A DNA stretch of 64,000 bases from Halogranum rubrum. GTDB taxonomy: Archaea; Halobacteriota; Halobacteria; Halobacteriales; Haloferacaceae. The translations under genes and the position numbers were made by a program. The stretch is from the NCBI RefSeq assembly GCF_900114455.1, contig NZ_FOTC01000006.1, positions 62,001 to 126,000 on the forward strand. The letters run 5' to 3'. Below the pieces are notes generated by a model, which worked only from the letters and a program-made list of their open reading frames with translations, did no database searches and was not told where the DNA came from. The number at the start of each line of letters is the position of its first letter. Position 1 is the stretch's first letter. Shown here piece by piece: positions 37,377 through 47,810 of the stretch.

Positions 37377-38167
37377 GCGTCGACAACTCCCTTGTTCCGC
37401 AGGAGGTCAGCAAGTTGTGCGGCTTCATCCTCGGGGCTACCGGTCCACATAGTCGTATCGCTCTCTGATTCAGGCTTGTACATAGAGGTCTGTGCTAGCG
37501 GACTCTCGACAACGTCCGCATCAAGACTTATGTCTTCCAGCGTCTGGACGTCCAGCGGTTTCCGCTGTGCTTGGCGGATACCACGCAAGCTGGCGTACCG
37601 CGGTTCGTTGATCCCCGATTGGATCGTCAGCACCGCAGGGGTTTCGATGTCTGTCACTTCCTCGACACCGCCTTCGAGCTCGCGGTGGACGGTTGCGACG
37701 CCACCGTCGACGTCCAATTCCAGTTTGTTGACGACAGCACCCCACTCGAAGCCAATTTTCTGGGCCAAGGAGACACCTGTCGCGCCGTTGGCTTTGTCAC
37801 CTGACTGAACACCGGAAAGCACGAGATCAGGGTTTTCTTCCTCAACGACCGCGGCTAGGAGGTCCGCTTTGGAGTTAATATCCAAATAGTCGGCGCTCTC
37901 AATGGCCTCATCCCACACGCGAACAGCGCGGTCGGCTCCTTTCGCGAGGGTCATCCGGATGGTCTCTTCGGACCGTTCCGGACCAATCGTCGCGGTGATG
38001 ACCTCAACGTCCTCTTCCTCCTCGCTGAGCTGGACGGCTTCCTCGACAGCGTAATCGTCCCACTCGTTGAGGTCGTATGTGAGATACTGCTCTGCGATTT
38101 CGTCGTCCGAAACCTCGAACTTGTCTTCGACTTCCGCCACTTCCGCTACCGTGACAAGGACTTTCAT
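37373..38167 (-). CDS. etfB: electron transfer flavoprotein beta subunit
   Basis: A 264-residue EtfB/FixA protein. The ATG at 38167 opens MKVLVTVAEVAEV; a longer frame to 38230 lacks support. Signature elements are DYAVEEAVQL, TLAKGADRAVRV and PDLVLSGVQSGDKANGATG, giving the AMP/FAD-binding face. It overlaps etfA by four bases, so the two are one operon. It is divergent from the TRAP receptor gene, with about 250 bases of shared upstream DNA. Confidence 0.94.
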   Translation of the reverse strand: MKVLVTVAEVAEVEDKFEVSDDEIAEQYLTYDLNEWDDYAVEEAVQLSEEEEDVEVITATIGPERSEETIRMTLAKGADRAVRVWDEAIESADYLDINSKADLLAAVVEEENPDLVLSGVQSGDKANGATGVSLAQKIGFEWGAVVNKLELDVDGGVATVHRELEGGVEEVTDIETPAVLTIQSGINEPRYASLRGIRQAQRKPLDVQTLEDISLDADVVESPLAQTSMYKPESESDTTMWTGSPEDEAAQLADLLRNKGVVDA

Positions 38168-38420
38168 ACTCGTCAGTGAGTCTCGATTCATGCTTGTTAA
38201 GTGTTTCCGACTACATGTTAGATGGACCAATACTGGGTCTCTGCAGAGTGGCCGGTACGAAGAGAAGCGGGTGTTGAGAATATCTACTGGGGGGTTACGA
38301 CATGGCGGCTGGTTGGAGTGTTCTCTCTTCAGTCAGGCATGACTGTTTCACCATGTCACTCTAGGTCTGTCATATTCATAATACAAGATTATTTATGATG
38401 TGAATGGGAACGAAGGTTCT

Positions 38421-39482
38421 ATGCGTGATAATCGCAATGCAGCTGGTATAGCCAGGCGGTCATTTCTCAGACGCTCGGTCGGCAGTGCTAGCGTAGTTGG
38501 AATGGCCGGAATCGCAGGATGCTTCGGTGACTCTGGCGGAACGAACGAGGACGCTCCTGGTGCCGATGGGGAAATGATAATGAAGACGGCCTCGGAGACG
38601 ACAGCCGCGTATTCGATGAGCCAGGTAATCTCCTCGGCAGTCAGCCAGAACTCAGACGTTACGGTCGACGCGCGACCAAGTCAAGGGACGAATCGAAACG
38701 TCTCCGAAGTGGTCCAGGGCAAGACAGAAATCGCGTACATCCAGAACTGGACAGCGAACAAGATTCGACAGGGTGAGAAACCGTTCGGCGACCTCGATAA
38801 GCAGCCGTATCAGGTCTTCCACCTGTACGATCTGGCGTGGTTTCTGGCGTCGGCGAACGACGGCTGGACCAGTGTGACCGATATCGAATCCGACTCGACG
38901 GTCTCGCCCACCCCGAGTGGCTCTGGGACCGCAGAGATGCTCACACACGCGCTCGACTTCGCAGTCGACGATTATGAACGAACCAGTGTCAGTTACGGTG
39001 ATCAGGCGGGTGCGATGAGCGAAGGTCGACTGGACGTCGGCGCCGCGACATACGTGAATCTCTCCATCGAGCCAAGCTGGCTCCAACAGATGAAGTCCAC
39101 TACTAGCCTCCGTGTGCTGGATTGGCCCGACAATGTCGTCTCGGAGCTACAAGATGACCCCGCAATCGTCGTCTCGGACATCGATATGAGCCAGTTCGAA
39201 GACTACGCACACACACCAGATACGCTCAGCACGCCGACGCTGGCGTACAACTTCATCGTCCGTGAGGACCACGACTACGACACCCTATACTCGTTCCTCG
39301 AGACTCTCTGGGAACAACGCAAGGGGCTGAAAGAGCAGACGGGACTCCTCGCACCGCTCTCCGAGGGGAATGCGTGGGTCAAGAACACCTACACGGGTAT
39401 CCCGTTCCATCCGGCAGCAGCAGACTTCTACCAGGAAAAAGGCATTTGGTCCGACAAGTTCGAACGCGGAAAAGAACAGTAG
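38421..39482 (+). CDS. TAXI-family TRAP transporter solute receptor
   Basis: A 353-residue substrate-binding lipoprotein. The N-terminus has a twin-arginine motif (ARRSFLRRS) and lipobox GIAGC. The mature part is a TAXI-type receptor (TASETTAAYSMSQVISSAV, QGTNRNVSEVVQGKTEIAYI). The ATG at 38421 is preferred to the GTG at 38400 because it lies about 28 bases below the TATA-like TTATTTATG. It is followed after 24 bases by the fused permease. TAXI systems import organic acids such as glutamate or 2-oxoglutarate; the substrate here is unknown. Confidence 0.9.
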   Translation: MRDNRNAAGIARRSFLRRSVGSASVVGMAGIAGCFGDSGGTNEDAPGADGEMIMKTASETTAAYSMSQVISSAVSQNSDVTVDARPSQGTNRNVSEVVQGKTEIAYIQNWTANKIRQGEKPFGDLDKQPYQVFHLYDLAWFLASANDGWTSVTDIESDSTVSPTPSGSGTAEMLTHALDFAVDDYERTSVSYGDQAGAMSEGRLDVGAATYVNLSIEPSWLQQMKSTTSLRVLDWPDNVVSELQDDPAIVVSDIDMSQFEDYAHTPDTLSTPTLAYNFIVREDHDYDTLYSFLETLWEQRKGLKEQTGLLAPLSEGNAWVKNTYTGIPFHPAAADFYQEKGIWSDKFERGKEQ

Positions 39483-39506
39483 GGTTGAGAAGACTCTTAT
39501 CAATTC

Positions 39507-41870
39507 ATGACCGAGACATCCAACGAAGCAGCAACCTCACCGGGCGACCTGCTCGGGGAACTCTCTGACCGCCCGCTCGCAGAGACGGTGTTGTTAGCTC
39601 TCGTGATCTTCCTTGCGGTCGCTCTGACGAGCTATACGATATTTTACGCCTGGGAGCGGCCGTTTACGCAGATCATTCACGGGATGGTCTTTCTGCACCT
39701 TGGGCTCTCGCTGTACTACTTGCATCTCGCATACGAGCGTGTCGTGAAGGGCACATCGGTAATCGATGGGCCAATCGTCAGCAGGTTCGATGAATCGGTT
39801 CAGCGTCTCGTTGCCCGCGTAGATACGGTAGTGTGTCTGGCCACCGTAGTCGTCTCAGCGTCCGTTGGGTATTACTTCGTCACGGGCTACAGCCGACTCA
39901 CGGGGGACGCGGTTCTCCTCGGCTACTCAACCATAGACCTCACACTCGGCCTCGTCGTCGTCGTCATTGCACTCGATGCCACGCGACGGGCGTACGGGTG
40001 GTCTATCGCACTGGTCGGTATCGCATCCGTCTTCTACGCACTGTTCGGGTCGGTGTTCCCTGGATTCCTCCAGCACACTGGGCTCAGTACGACCGACGTC
40101 GCCCTGTACGGTGCGACGCAGGTCGAACGGTCTGGTGTGTATGGGTTCATAACCCAGGCCGGTGCGAAGTACGTGGCCATCTTCATCATGTTTGCGGGGC
40201 TGGCCCGGGCCTACGGTATCTTAGATATCGTCCTTGACCTGAGCCAACAACTGGGGAAACGACTCCGGAGTGGGATCGTCCACGTCGCAGTCCTCTCTTC
40301 GATGGCCATGGGGTCAATCACTGGGAGTGCAGCAGCCAATGCCGCGACAACAGGGAGCTTCACCATCCCGATGATGCAACGCCAGGGAATCCGCGAGGAC
40401 TTCAGCGCGGCCATTGAAGCTGTCGCGTCCAGTGGTGGGCAGATCATGCCCCCGGTCATGGGCGTCGCCGCCTTCCTCATGGCCGACTTCGTCGGCGTTC
40501 CCTACGTCCGTATCATCCAGGCCGCTCTACTCCCGGCGCTCCTCTTCTACTTCAGCGTGGGCGTTGCCGTCCAATTCACTGTGCTCCGACACGGCTGGAC
40601 CAGCGACAGAGGCGAAGATACCGGGATATACGAGATCCTCTTCAGCAAGAGCGCGTTGGTCATCGTCGCGTACTTCGCGCTCGCTGGCGGGGCGTTCTAC
40701 GCAGTACGCCAGATCGGAGAACTGTCACTCGTTCTCTCGGGTAGCGCAACCATCGGTGTGCTCTTGCTCGGGCGGTTCGCCCATGGCGTTGTCACGACGT
40801 CTACTGAGAGTGGAGTGACTGAACTTCTTGATTCCATCGAGCAGTTCTTCCAGGCCCGGTACTTCCTCATCCCGCTGGCAGTGCTGGTCTACGCACTTGC
40901 GGTGATGCAACTGTCCGCACTGGCAACCGGGTTCTACACGGTGGTGACCCTTATTGCCGTCATGTACGTCCGCGACCTGACGCTACTGATCATCGGAGAC
41001 GAGTCTGAAGATTCCTGGGTTGCTGGAGCAGACGACGGGGTTTCCTCACCCCCCGGTCTCAGGAGCACCATCCCGAAGCAGTTGTTCGTCACGACGGTCA
41101 AGACCCTCCGCGGGTTCATGAAAGGGGCACTCGATATGGCACCCCTCGTGGGCGTCCTTGCTGCGATGGGCGTCATCATCAAGATGTTGACGCAGACGGG
41201 GCTCTCTGGGAAAATTAGCCTCCGAATGGTCGCGCTGGCAGGTGGCGTCCTGCTCGTTGCCTTGATTCTCGCGATGTTGACTAGCATCCTATTCGGTCTC
41301 GGAATGCCGACTCCGGCAGCCTACGTGCTGGTTGCGGCTCTGCTGACGTCACCGCTGCAGGAACTGGGTGTAGCTGAAATCACGGCTCACTTGTTCGTGT
41401 TCTACTTCGCGATGCTCTCGGCGATTACGCCGCCGGTCGCCGTCGGGGTTGCCGTTGCCTCACGCATTGCGGATAGCAGTTTCCTCGTCTCGGCGAAACA
41501 GGCGCTCCGAATCGGTATTGCAGGTTTCCTCATCCCGTTTGCTCTGGTGGCGAACGATAGCCTCGTCACCTGGACGGTGACCGGGACGCCAGTGGCCGCC
41601 TTCAGTGTGTTTATTGGTGTTGTCGCACTGACCGCCGTCACCATCGGGTTCGACGGCCGGCACGTGCTTGGAATTCCCCACCGGTTCGCCTATCTCGCCC
41701 TCACGTTGGTGGCTCTGTACGGACCTGTACTCTCGAAGTACATCGGACCGAGTACTGCGACGACGCTCCAAGTCGGGGCCGCGACGATTGCACTCGTCGG
41801 GTTGACGCTAGCCCAACTCGACCGTCTCCCCGACGTCGTCACACCCACCGCTGAGTTGCGCGATCGGTAA
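39507..41870 (+). CDS. TRAP transporter fused permease (DctQM type)
   Basis: A 787-residue membrane protein with about 16-18 helices: a DctQ-like N-terminal part and a DctM-like part with GSITGSAAANAATTGSFTIP (about 273), ASSGGQIMPPVMGVAAF (about 308) and the C-terminal LGMPTPAAYVLVAALL and AITPPVAVGVAVASR repeats. This fusion is typical of TAXI TRAP systems, driven by a sodium or proton gradient. It forms an operon with the receptor gene 24 bases upstream. Confidence 0.93.
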   Translation: MTETSNEAATSPGDLLGELSDRPLAETVLLALVIFLAVALTSYTIFYAWERPFTQIIHGMVFLHLGLSLYYLHLAYERVVKGTSVIDGPIVSRFDESVQRLVARVDTVVCLATVVVSASVGYYFVTGYSRLTGDAVLLGYSTIDLTLGLVVVVIALDATRRAYGWSIALVGIASVFYALFGSVFPGFLQHTGLSTTDVALYGATQVERSGVYGFITQAGAKYVAIFIMFAGLARAYGILDIVLDLSQQLGKRLRSGIVHVAVLSSMAMGSITGSAAANAATTGSFTIPMMQRQGIREDFSAAIEAVASSGGQIMPPVMGVAAFLMADFVGVPYVRIIQAALLPALLFYFSVGVAVQFTVLRHGWTSDRGEDTGIYEILFSKSALVIVAYFALAGGAFYAVRQIGELSLVLSGSATIGVLLLGRFAHGVVTTSTESGVTELLDSIEQFFQARYFLIPLAVLVYALAVMQLSALATGFYTVVTLIAVMYVRDLTLLIIGDESEDSWVAGADDGVSSPPGLRSTIPKQLFVTTVKTLRGFMKGALDMAPLVGVLAAMGVIIKMLTQTGLSGKISLRMVALAGGVLLVALILAMLTSILFGLGMPTPAAYVLVAALLTSPLQELGVAEITAHLFVFYFAMLSAITPPVAVGVAVASRIADSSFLVSAKQALRIGIAGFLIPFALVANDSLVTWTVTGTPVAAFSVFIGVVALTAVTIGFDGRHVLGIPHRFAYLALTLVALYGPVLSKYIGPSTATTLQVGAATIALVGLTLAQLDRLPDVVTPTAELRDR

Positions 41871-42002
41871 CTCGCTCCCGTCTTCCTTCTCCGACTTCGG
41901 CTTCTGCCCCGTCACCAATAGTGTCGCAGGGATTCCTGCTATGCCTCGATTTAAAGGGAAGTCAACTATTAACATAGTGGCGGTCCCACATCAGGTATCA
42001 GT

Positions 42003-43700
42003 ATGTCAAACGATTATACGGGTGCGGACCTGTTCGTTGACGCCCTCGAACAGTACGGCGTCAAACACGTATTCGGCAACCCCGGTACGACTGAAATCCC
42101 GGTGCTCGACGCCATCAGTACCGCCAGCCTCGACTACGTCCTTGGTCTCCACGAAGACATCGCCGTTGGGATGGCCGCCGGGTATGCAAGCACACGCCGA
42201 TACCACAGCCACCACGAGGACGACATCATGCCTGCCGGCGTCGTCAATCTTCACATCACCCCGGGTCTCGCACACGGCCTCGGCAACATCTACGGTGCGT
42301 CCTTCACCGGTGCTCCGTTGGTCGTCACCGCAGGGAACCACGAGCGGGACTTCCGTCACGAAGAGCCCCTGTTGCATGGTGAACTCGTCGAGATGGTCGA
42401 GCAGTTCACCAAGTGGTCGGCCGAAGTTCTTGATGTCGAAGCGCTTCCAACGATGCTCCGTCGGGCGTTCCGCGTCGCGCTGACACCCCCAACTGGCCCG
42501 GTCTTCCTGGCACTTCCACAGGATGTGATGCTTGAAGAGACCGACGCTGAGGAGATTGAACCCCTCGGACCGATTCCGAACGCAGGCCGTGGTGACGTTA
42601 CGCAGATCGAACGGGCAGTGGACCTGCTTGCCGACGCTGACGAGCCGCTACTGGTGGTCGGTGATCACGTCGCCCGGTCGGGAACGGATGCCGTCGGTTC
42701 CGCCGTCGCGTTCGCGGAGGCCGCTGGAGCGCGCGTCCACGCCGAGATGCTCTCCTGTGAGGTAAACTTCCCCAGCGACCACGAGCAGTGGATATCGCAT
42801 ATGCCACCCGATGAGAAGCTTGGGACGATGTTCATGGACACCGATACGATTGTGTTTGTCGGCTGTTCGACGAACACGACGCTGCTGAATCACGACAGCG
42901 ATATCGTGAGCCCCGAGACGACCTGTATCCACGTCGCCGACGACGCCTGGGAGGTTGGAAAGAACCACCCAGCCAATGCTGCGGTCATCGGTGACCCTGG
43001 CCTCGTCATGGACCAACTGGCGGAGCGACTCCAGGACCGGATTCCAGACAATGTCCGCAGAGAGCGCGTCGAACGAGTCCGAGAAGTCAAAGATTCGGTC
43101 AGTGGGACCATGCGTCGCATCAGTGAGGACGAGACGCCGGCGGGCAGCACCCGTGCCTCCAAGGCAGAACTCGTCGACGTCATGCGCGACATTGCATCCG
43201 ATGCGTACATTGTCGACGAAAGTATCACCGCGAAGTATCCACTGCTCATTCGCTGGCAGCTTCAACCAGAACAGTTCATCTCGAATAAGGGCGGTGGTCT
43301 CGGTTACGGCCTCCCCGCTGCCATCGGGGCCGCACTCGCCGAATCCATGCGTGAGAAGTCACGCGACGTTGTCGGCTACGTCGGTGATGGTTCGTACCTC
43401 TACTATCCACAGTCCATCTACAGCGCGACACGGTACGACTTGGACCTCACGGTGGTCATTCCTGACAACGGTAACTACCGTATCCTCAAGGACAACACGC
43501 AGAAGATACTCAGTGAGTCTGACGAGGATCATGACTACGTAGGAATGGACTTTAACCCGCCCATCGACTTCGTTAAGAACGCCGAAAGCCACGGCGCAGA
43601 AGCCTGTAGGGTTGAGACGGTCGAAGAAATACGGCCGGCACTCGGCGCGGCGCTCGACAGCGGCGGCGTCAACGTGGTGGACGTACTCGTCCACGACTAG
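42003..43700 (+). CDS. ThDP-dependent enzyme, benzoylformate-decarboxylase-like
   Basis: A 565-residue three-domain ThDP enzyme. It has GNPGTTE and LHE (activating Glu) in the N-terminal Pyr domain, NLHITPG (a His at the position of His70 in Pseudomonas benzoylformate decarboxylase), an SHMPP His near the second catalytic His position, and the ThDP motif GDGSYLYYPQ...PDNGNY in the last domain. It probably decarboxylates a 2-oxo acid, or acts as a related lyase or synthase. The gene follows the TRAP operon and precedes acyl-CoA synthetase, suggesting 2-oxo-acid uptake then decarboxylation. Confidence 0.85.
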   Translation: MSNDYTGADLFVDALEQYGVKHVFGNPGTTEIPVLDAISTASLDYVLGLHEDIAVGMAAGYASTRRYHSHHEDDIMPAGVVNLHITPGLAHGLGNIYGASFTGAPLVVTAGNHERDFRHEEPLLHGELVEMVEQFTKWSAEVLDVEALPTMLRRAFRVALTPPTGPVFLALPQDVMLEETDAEEIEPLGPIPNAGRGDVTQIERAVDLLADADEPLLVVGDHVARSGTDAVGSAVAFAEAAGARVHAEMLSCEVNFPSDHEQWISHMPPDEKLGTMFMDTDTIVFVGCSTNTTLLNHDSDIVSPETTCIHVADDAWEVGKNHPANAAVIGDPGLVMDQLAERLQDRIPDNVRRERVERVREVKDSVSGTMRRISEDETPAGSTRASKAELVDVMRDIASDAYIVDESITAKYPLLIRWQLQPEQFISNKGGGLGYGLPAAIGAALAESMREKSRDVVGYVGDGSYLYYPQSIYSATRYDLDLTVVIPDNGNYRILKDNTQKILSESDEDHDYVGMDFNPPIDFVKNAESHGAEACRVETVEEIRPALGAALDSGGVNVVDVLVHD

Positions 43701-43784
43701 CCTACGGTCAAATCGCGACTCCCATGTTAATTAATATTCTTCGAGAAAACTTTTGTACCGCGGTAGCAACAGCAGGGTACTGCA

Positions 43785-45353
43785 ATGACGAATCTCGTTA
43801 CAGCGGTCGCGGAGACTGTATCGGAGACACCCAACTCCGTGGCCATTTCCTTCGACGGCACCGAACAGAGCTACAAAACGTTCTGGGAGCGAAGTGGCCA
43901 GTTCGCGGCCGCGCTGAACGCCCATGGCATCGGCGAGGACGACCGCATCGCTATCTATCTCCCGAACCTCCCACAGTTCGTGACCGCGTTCTACGGCGCG
44001 CTCCGGACAGGTAGTATCGTCGTCCCGATGAACCCACAGTACAAGGCACGCGAGATCGGCCACCTGCTCTCGGACAGTAACGCGAAGGCCGTCGTCACGC
44101 TCTCAGAGAACGCCGCGGCAGTCTCCGAAGTCCAGCCCGACACGGACGTCGACACCATCGTCAGTATCGGTACAGAGGTTGAAGACGCGACCGACTTCGA
44201 AGCGTTCCTCGCAAACGAGACCGTGCCAGTCGTCGAGCGTGCTGACGACGACGTGGCTGTCCAGCCGTACACTTCTGGGACGACTGGAACACCCAAGGGC
44301 GTTCTCCTGTCGCACTACAATCTCGCGTCGAACACGCGGTCGAATATGACCCTGCCAGACCCACCTATCAGTCCGGAGGATAACCTCCTCGGGACGCTCC
44401 CGCTTTTCCACATCTATGGCATGTCTGCTGTAATGAATGCCGCTGTGTTCACGGGTGCAACCTACTACCCCGTAGCCGAGTGGGACCCACAGGTCGTCTT
44501 CGACCGAATCGAATCCGAGGGAATCACCGTGATGTACGGGGTACCAGCGATGTTCAACGACATGATAAACCAACCGAACGCCGACGAGGTCGACCTCTCC
44601 TCGCTCCGATTCGTCAACTCTGGTGGGTCGAGCCTTCCGATGGAGGTGCTAGAGACGTTCGAGGAACTGTTCGAAACGGCGCTGTTCGAGGGCTACGGGC
44701 TGACCGAGACGAGTCCCGTCACCCACGCGAACTGGCCCGGCGTCCGTCGGAAGGGAAGTATCGGCAAGCCCGTCGAAGCTGTCAAGGCGAAGATCGTGAA
44801 CCAGCACTTTGAGGAGATGCCCCGCGTCGAGACGGGCCCGGTCGACGAATCTGTGGTCGACCTCGACGAAGTGGTCGGCGAACTCGTCGTCTCCGGCCCG
44901 AACGTCATGCAGGGATACTACGGACTTCCGGAGGCCAACGAAGAGGCGTTCACCTGGGAGGACGGCACCCGCTGGTTCCACACAGAAGACCTGGGATACT
45001 GGGACGAGGACAACTTCTTCTACATCGTCGACCGCGAGAAGCACATGATCGTCACCGGGGGGTACAACGTCTATCCGCGCGAGGTAGAAGAGCTTCTCTA
45101 CGAACACGAAGCAGTCGCCGACGCCGCGGTTGTCGGGATCGAGGATGAGCGTCGTGGCGAGACGGTCAAAGCACTCATTGTCCCTGCACCTGGGGTCGAA
45201 CCCGGCAAGGACGTCACCGAGGACGAGATTAGACAGTATGCGCTAAACAACATTGCCGAGTACAAGCACCCACGAATCGTCGAGTTCTGCGACGAATTGC
45301 CACGCACGACGACAGGAAAGGTCCAGAAGTACGAACTCCGGAACGAGAACTGA
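43785..45353 (+). CDS. AMP-forming acyl-CoA synthetase
   Basis: A 522-residue ANL-family ligase. Motifs are YTSGTTGTPKGVLLSH (ATP loop, about 164), GYGLTETSPV (about 304), WFHTEDLGYWD (about 404), the hinge VDREKHMIVTGGYNVYP and the C-terminal catalytic Lys in TTGKVQKYEL. It activates a carboxylic acid to its CoA thioester at the cost of ATP. It provides substrate for the following acyl-CoA dehydrogenase. Acid chain length or aromaticity cannot be read from the sequence. Confidence 0.92.
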   Translation: MTNLVTAVAETVSETPNSVAISFDGTEQSYKTFWERSGQFAAALNAHGIGEDDRIAIYLPNLPQFVTAFYGALRTGSIVVPMNPQYKAREIGHLLSDSNAKAVVTLSENAAAVSEVQPDTDVDTIVSIGTEVEDATDFEAFLANETVPVVERADDDVAVQPYTSGTTGTPKGVLLSHYNLASNTRSNMTLPDPPISPEDNLLGTLPLFHIYGMSAVMNAAVFTGATYYPVAEWDPQVVFDRIESEGITVMYGVPAMFNDMINQPNADEVDLSSLRFVNSGGSSLPMEVLETFEELFETALFEGYGLTETSPVTHANWPGVRRKGSIGKPVEAVKAKIVNQHFEEMPRVETGPVDESVVDLDEVVGELVVSGPNVMQGYYGLPEANEEAFTWEDGTRWFHTEDLGYWDEDNFFYIVDREKHMIVTGGYNVYPREVEELLYEHEAVADAAVVGIEDERRGETVKALIVPAPGVEPGKDVTEDEIRQYALNNIAEYKHPRIVEFCDELPRTTTGKVQKYELRNEN

Positions 45354-45461
45354 GCAACCGCGCCGCTCCTGTTACTTGTCTCCTTGCTGTATGATGTTCG
45401 TCACTAGCCGCAGTGTTGCAGCATCAAAATCTCTTTCACACATAGTCTGTAATGGTATGCT

Positions 45462-46601
45462 ATGGCGTTCCAGCTATCGGACGAGCACCGTGCTATTCGG
45501 CAGGCTGTCCGTGAGTTCGGCGAGAACGAAATCAAACCAATCGCGCAGAAACACGACCAGGAAGGGACCTATCCGGAGGAACTCCGCAAGAAGGCAGCAG
45601 AGTTCGATTTCGTTGCTCCTCATATCCCGGTCGAATACGGTGGTGCAGGGATGGACCTCCTGGACGCTGTCCTCGTCACCGAGCAACTCTGGCGTTCGGA
45701 CCCCGGTATCGGCAGTGCCGTCAGCAGTGCCGGCTTCGGGACGAACATGATCATCAAGTACGGTGACGACTGGATGAAAGAGGAATGGCTCCCGAAGATC
45801 GCGGGTGGGGAGGCTGTCTCGTACTCTGCCATCTCCGAGCCGGCCCACGGCTCGAACGTCGCAGGAATCGAAACCCGTGCGGAGAAAGACGGCGACGAGT
45901 ACGTCCTCAACGGTAACAAGATGTGGATCACGAACGGGACAATCGCAGACGTCGGTGTCATGATGGCGAAGACGTCCATCGACGAAGGTCACCGCGGCAT
46001 CACTGCTTTCCTCGTGCCCACCGACCTTGACGGCTTCAACACCGAAAAGATCGACAACAAGCTTGGTATCCGTGCCTCTGACTTGGCAGAGGTCATCGTC
46101 GACGACGTGCGCGTCTCCGAAGAGAACGTCATCGGCGAAGTCGACAAAGGGTTCTACCAACTGATGGACTTCTTCGCCTCCGGCCGCACCCGTGTCGCCT
46201 CCCAAGCCGTCGGTGCCGCACAGGCTGCGCTCGACGCGTCGCTCGACTACGCCGGTGAGCGCGAGCAGTTCGGCCAGAAGATTGGGGAGTTCCAGGCCAT
46301 CCAGCACAAACTCGCCGAGATGGCGACCAATATCGAGGCAGCACGGTCGCTGACCTACCGCGCCGCATCACAAGTCCAGAACGGGGACGACCAGCTTGCA
46401 GCCAAGTTCGCCAGCATGGCGAAACTGTTCGCTTCCGAACACGCTGTCGACGTTGCTGACGAGGCCATCCAGGTACACGGCGGCGCAGGGTACGTTTCCG
46501 ACCACCCTGTCGAGCGCTACTACCGGGACGCTCGCATCACGAAGATTTACGAGGGGACCAGCGAGATCCAGAAGAACATCATCGCCGACCGACTCCTGTA
46601 G
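45462..46601 (+). CDS. acyl-CoA dehydrogenase
   Basis: A 379-residue flavoprotein. It shows AISEPAHGSNVAG, MWITNGTIADV, YAGEREQFGQKIGEFQAIQ, QVHGGAGYVSDHPVERYYRD and KIYEGTSEIQKNII, with the catalytic Glu in YEGTSE, as in short/medium-chain dehydrogenases. It introduces the alpha-beta double bond and passes electrons to EtfAB encoded upstream. It follows the acyl-CoA synthetase on the same strand. Confidence 0.94.
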   Translation: MAFQLSDEHRAIRQAVREFGENEIKPIAQKHDQEGTYPEELRKKAAEFDFVAPHIPVEYGGAGMDLLDAVLVTEQLWRSDPGIGSAVSSAGFGTNMIIKYGDDWMKEEWLPKIAGGEAVSYSAISEPAHGSNVAGIETRAEKDGDEYVLNGNKMWITNGTIADVGVMMAKTSIDEGHRGITAFLVPTDLDGFNTEKIDNKLGIRASDLAEVIVDDVRVSEENVIGEVDKGFYQLMDFFASGRTRVASQAVGAAQAALDASLDYAGEREQFGQKIGEFQAIQHKLAEMATNIEAARSLTYRAASQVQNGDDQLAAKFASMAKLFASEHAVDVADEAIQVHGGAGYVSDHPVERYYRDARITKIYEGTSEIQKNIIADRLL

Positions 46602-46670
46602 AGGCGTCACGATTCGTCTGACCTGCTATCGCTGCTTTCTGTCGGCTGTGTTTAAAGAAGAGTCGTTGGT

Positions 46671-47810
46671 TCAAGGAACGCGGAACTCGATGGCAATACC
46701 CTGGCCGTAACCGATACACATCGTTGAAAGCCCACGCTCGGCGTCGCGGCGGTGGAGTTCGTGAATGAGCGTCACGGGCAGGCGCGCACCGGAGGCACCC
46801 AACGGGTGTCCGATGGCGATGGCACCACCGTTGACGTTGAAGACGTCGTCATCGATGCCGAGTTCGCGCTGACAGTACAGCGTCTGACTCGCGAACGCCT
46901 CGTTAAGCTCGACCAGGTCGTAGTCGTCGATGGTCGTCCCTGCACGGTCCATGAGGCTTCTGACCGCGGGAACAGGGCCGATACCCATAATCTCGGGGTC
47001 GACGCCCGCGACGCTGTGGGCTCCGATCTCAGCCATGATCTCAAGGCCGTGCTTCTCGGCGAACTGTCTGGACGTGAGCATGACGGCGGCCGCCCCGTCC
47101 GAAATCTGCGAGGCGTTTCCGGGCGTGACCGTGCCGTCGTCTTTGAACACGGTGGGGAGGTCGGCGAGTTTCTCCGTAGTCGTTCCCGGGCGCAGGCCTT
47201 CGTCTTCCGTAACGACTTCCTGTCCGGTGTCGATGGGACGTATCTCCTCGTCAAAGCGACCCTCTTTGGTCGCCTTGACAGCGCGTTGCTGAGATCGAGC
47301 GCTGTATTCATCCTGTACCTCGCGACTGACGTCGAACCGCTCGGCGACGGCTTCAGCGGTCATCCCCATCTGGAGTGCATCGGTGTCGTACTGCTCACGG
47401 ATGGCAGGATAGGAGTCGATGCCTTGCTCGCGCTGTACCCGCGACATGTTCTCGACGCCACCAGCGATGATGCACTCACGCTGGCCAGCGCGGATGGAGT
47501 CAGACGCGGAGGTGATTGCCTGCGCTGACGACCCACAGAGACGGTCGATGGTCGTCGCAGGGACCCGCTCGCCGAGGTCAGACAGGAGCGCAATGACGCG
47601 TGCGAGGTTGTTCCCCTGTTCTTTAACCTGCTTCGCACAGCCCCACTGGAGGTCATCGACGTCTGCACCTGTCAGCCCGGTCTCGGCCAGTAATTCGTTC
47701 ACGAGGGGAATCGAGAGGTCCTCACTCCGGACTCCAGCGTACACGCCGCCTTGCTTCCCCTGCGGTGTTCGGATGGCACCGACGACTACGGGGTCAGTGT
47801 CTGTCACCAT
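46671..47810 (-). CDS. acetyl-CoA C-acyltransferase (thiolase)
   Basis: A 379-residue thiolase. The nucleophilic Cys is in DRLCGSSAQA (about 92), the catalytic His in IAIGHPLGASG (about 337) and the second Cys in TMCIGYGQG (about 367). NEAFASQ is also present. It cleaves 3-oxoacyl-CoA as the last beta-oxidation step. It is directly downstream of the glutaryl-CoA-dehydrogenase-like gene (its start at 47810 abuts that gene's stop), so the two are one operon. Confidence 0.95.
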   Translation of the reverse strand: MVTDTDPVVVGAIRTPQGKQGGVYAGVRSEDLSIPLVNELLAETGLTGADVDDLQWGCAKQVKEQGNNLARVIALLSDLGERVPATTIDRLCGSSAQAITSASDSIRAGQRECIIAGGVENMSRVQREQGIDSYPAIREQYDTDALQMGMTAEAVAERFDVSREVQDEYSARSQQRAVKATKEGRFDEEIRPIDTGQEVVTEDEGLRPGTTTEKLADLPTVFKDDGTVTPGNASQISDGAAAVMLTSRQFAEKHGLEIMAEIGAHSVAGVDPEIMGIGPVPAVRSLMDRAGTTIDDYDLVELNEAFASQTLYCQRELGIDDDVFNVNGGAIAIGHPLGASGARLPVTLIHELHRRDAERGLSTMCIGYGQGIAIEFRVP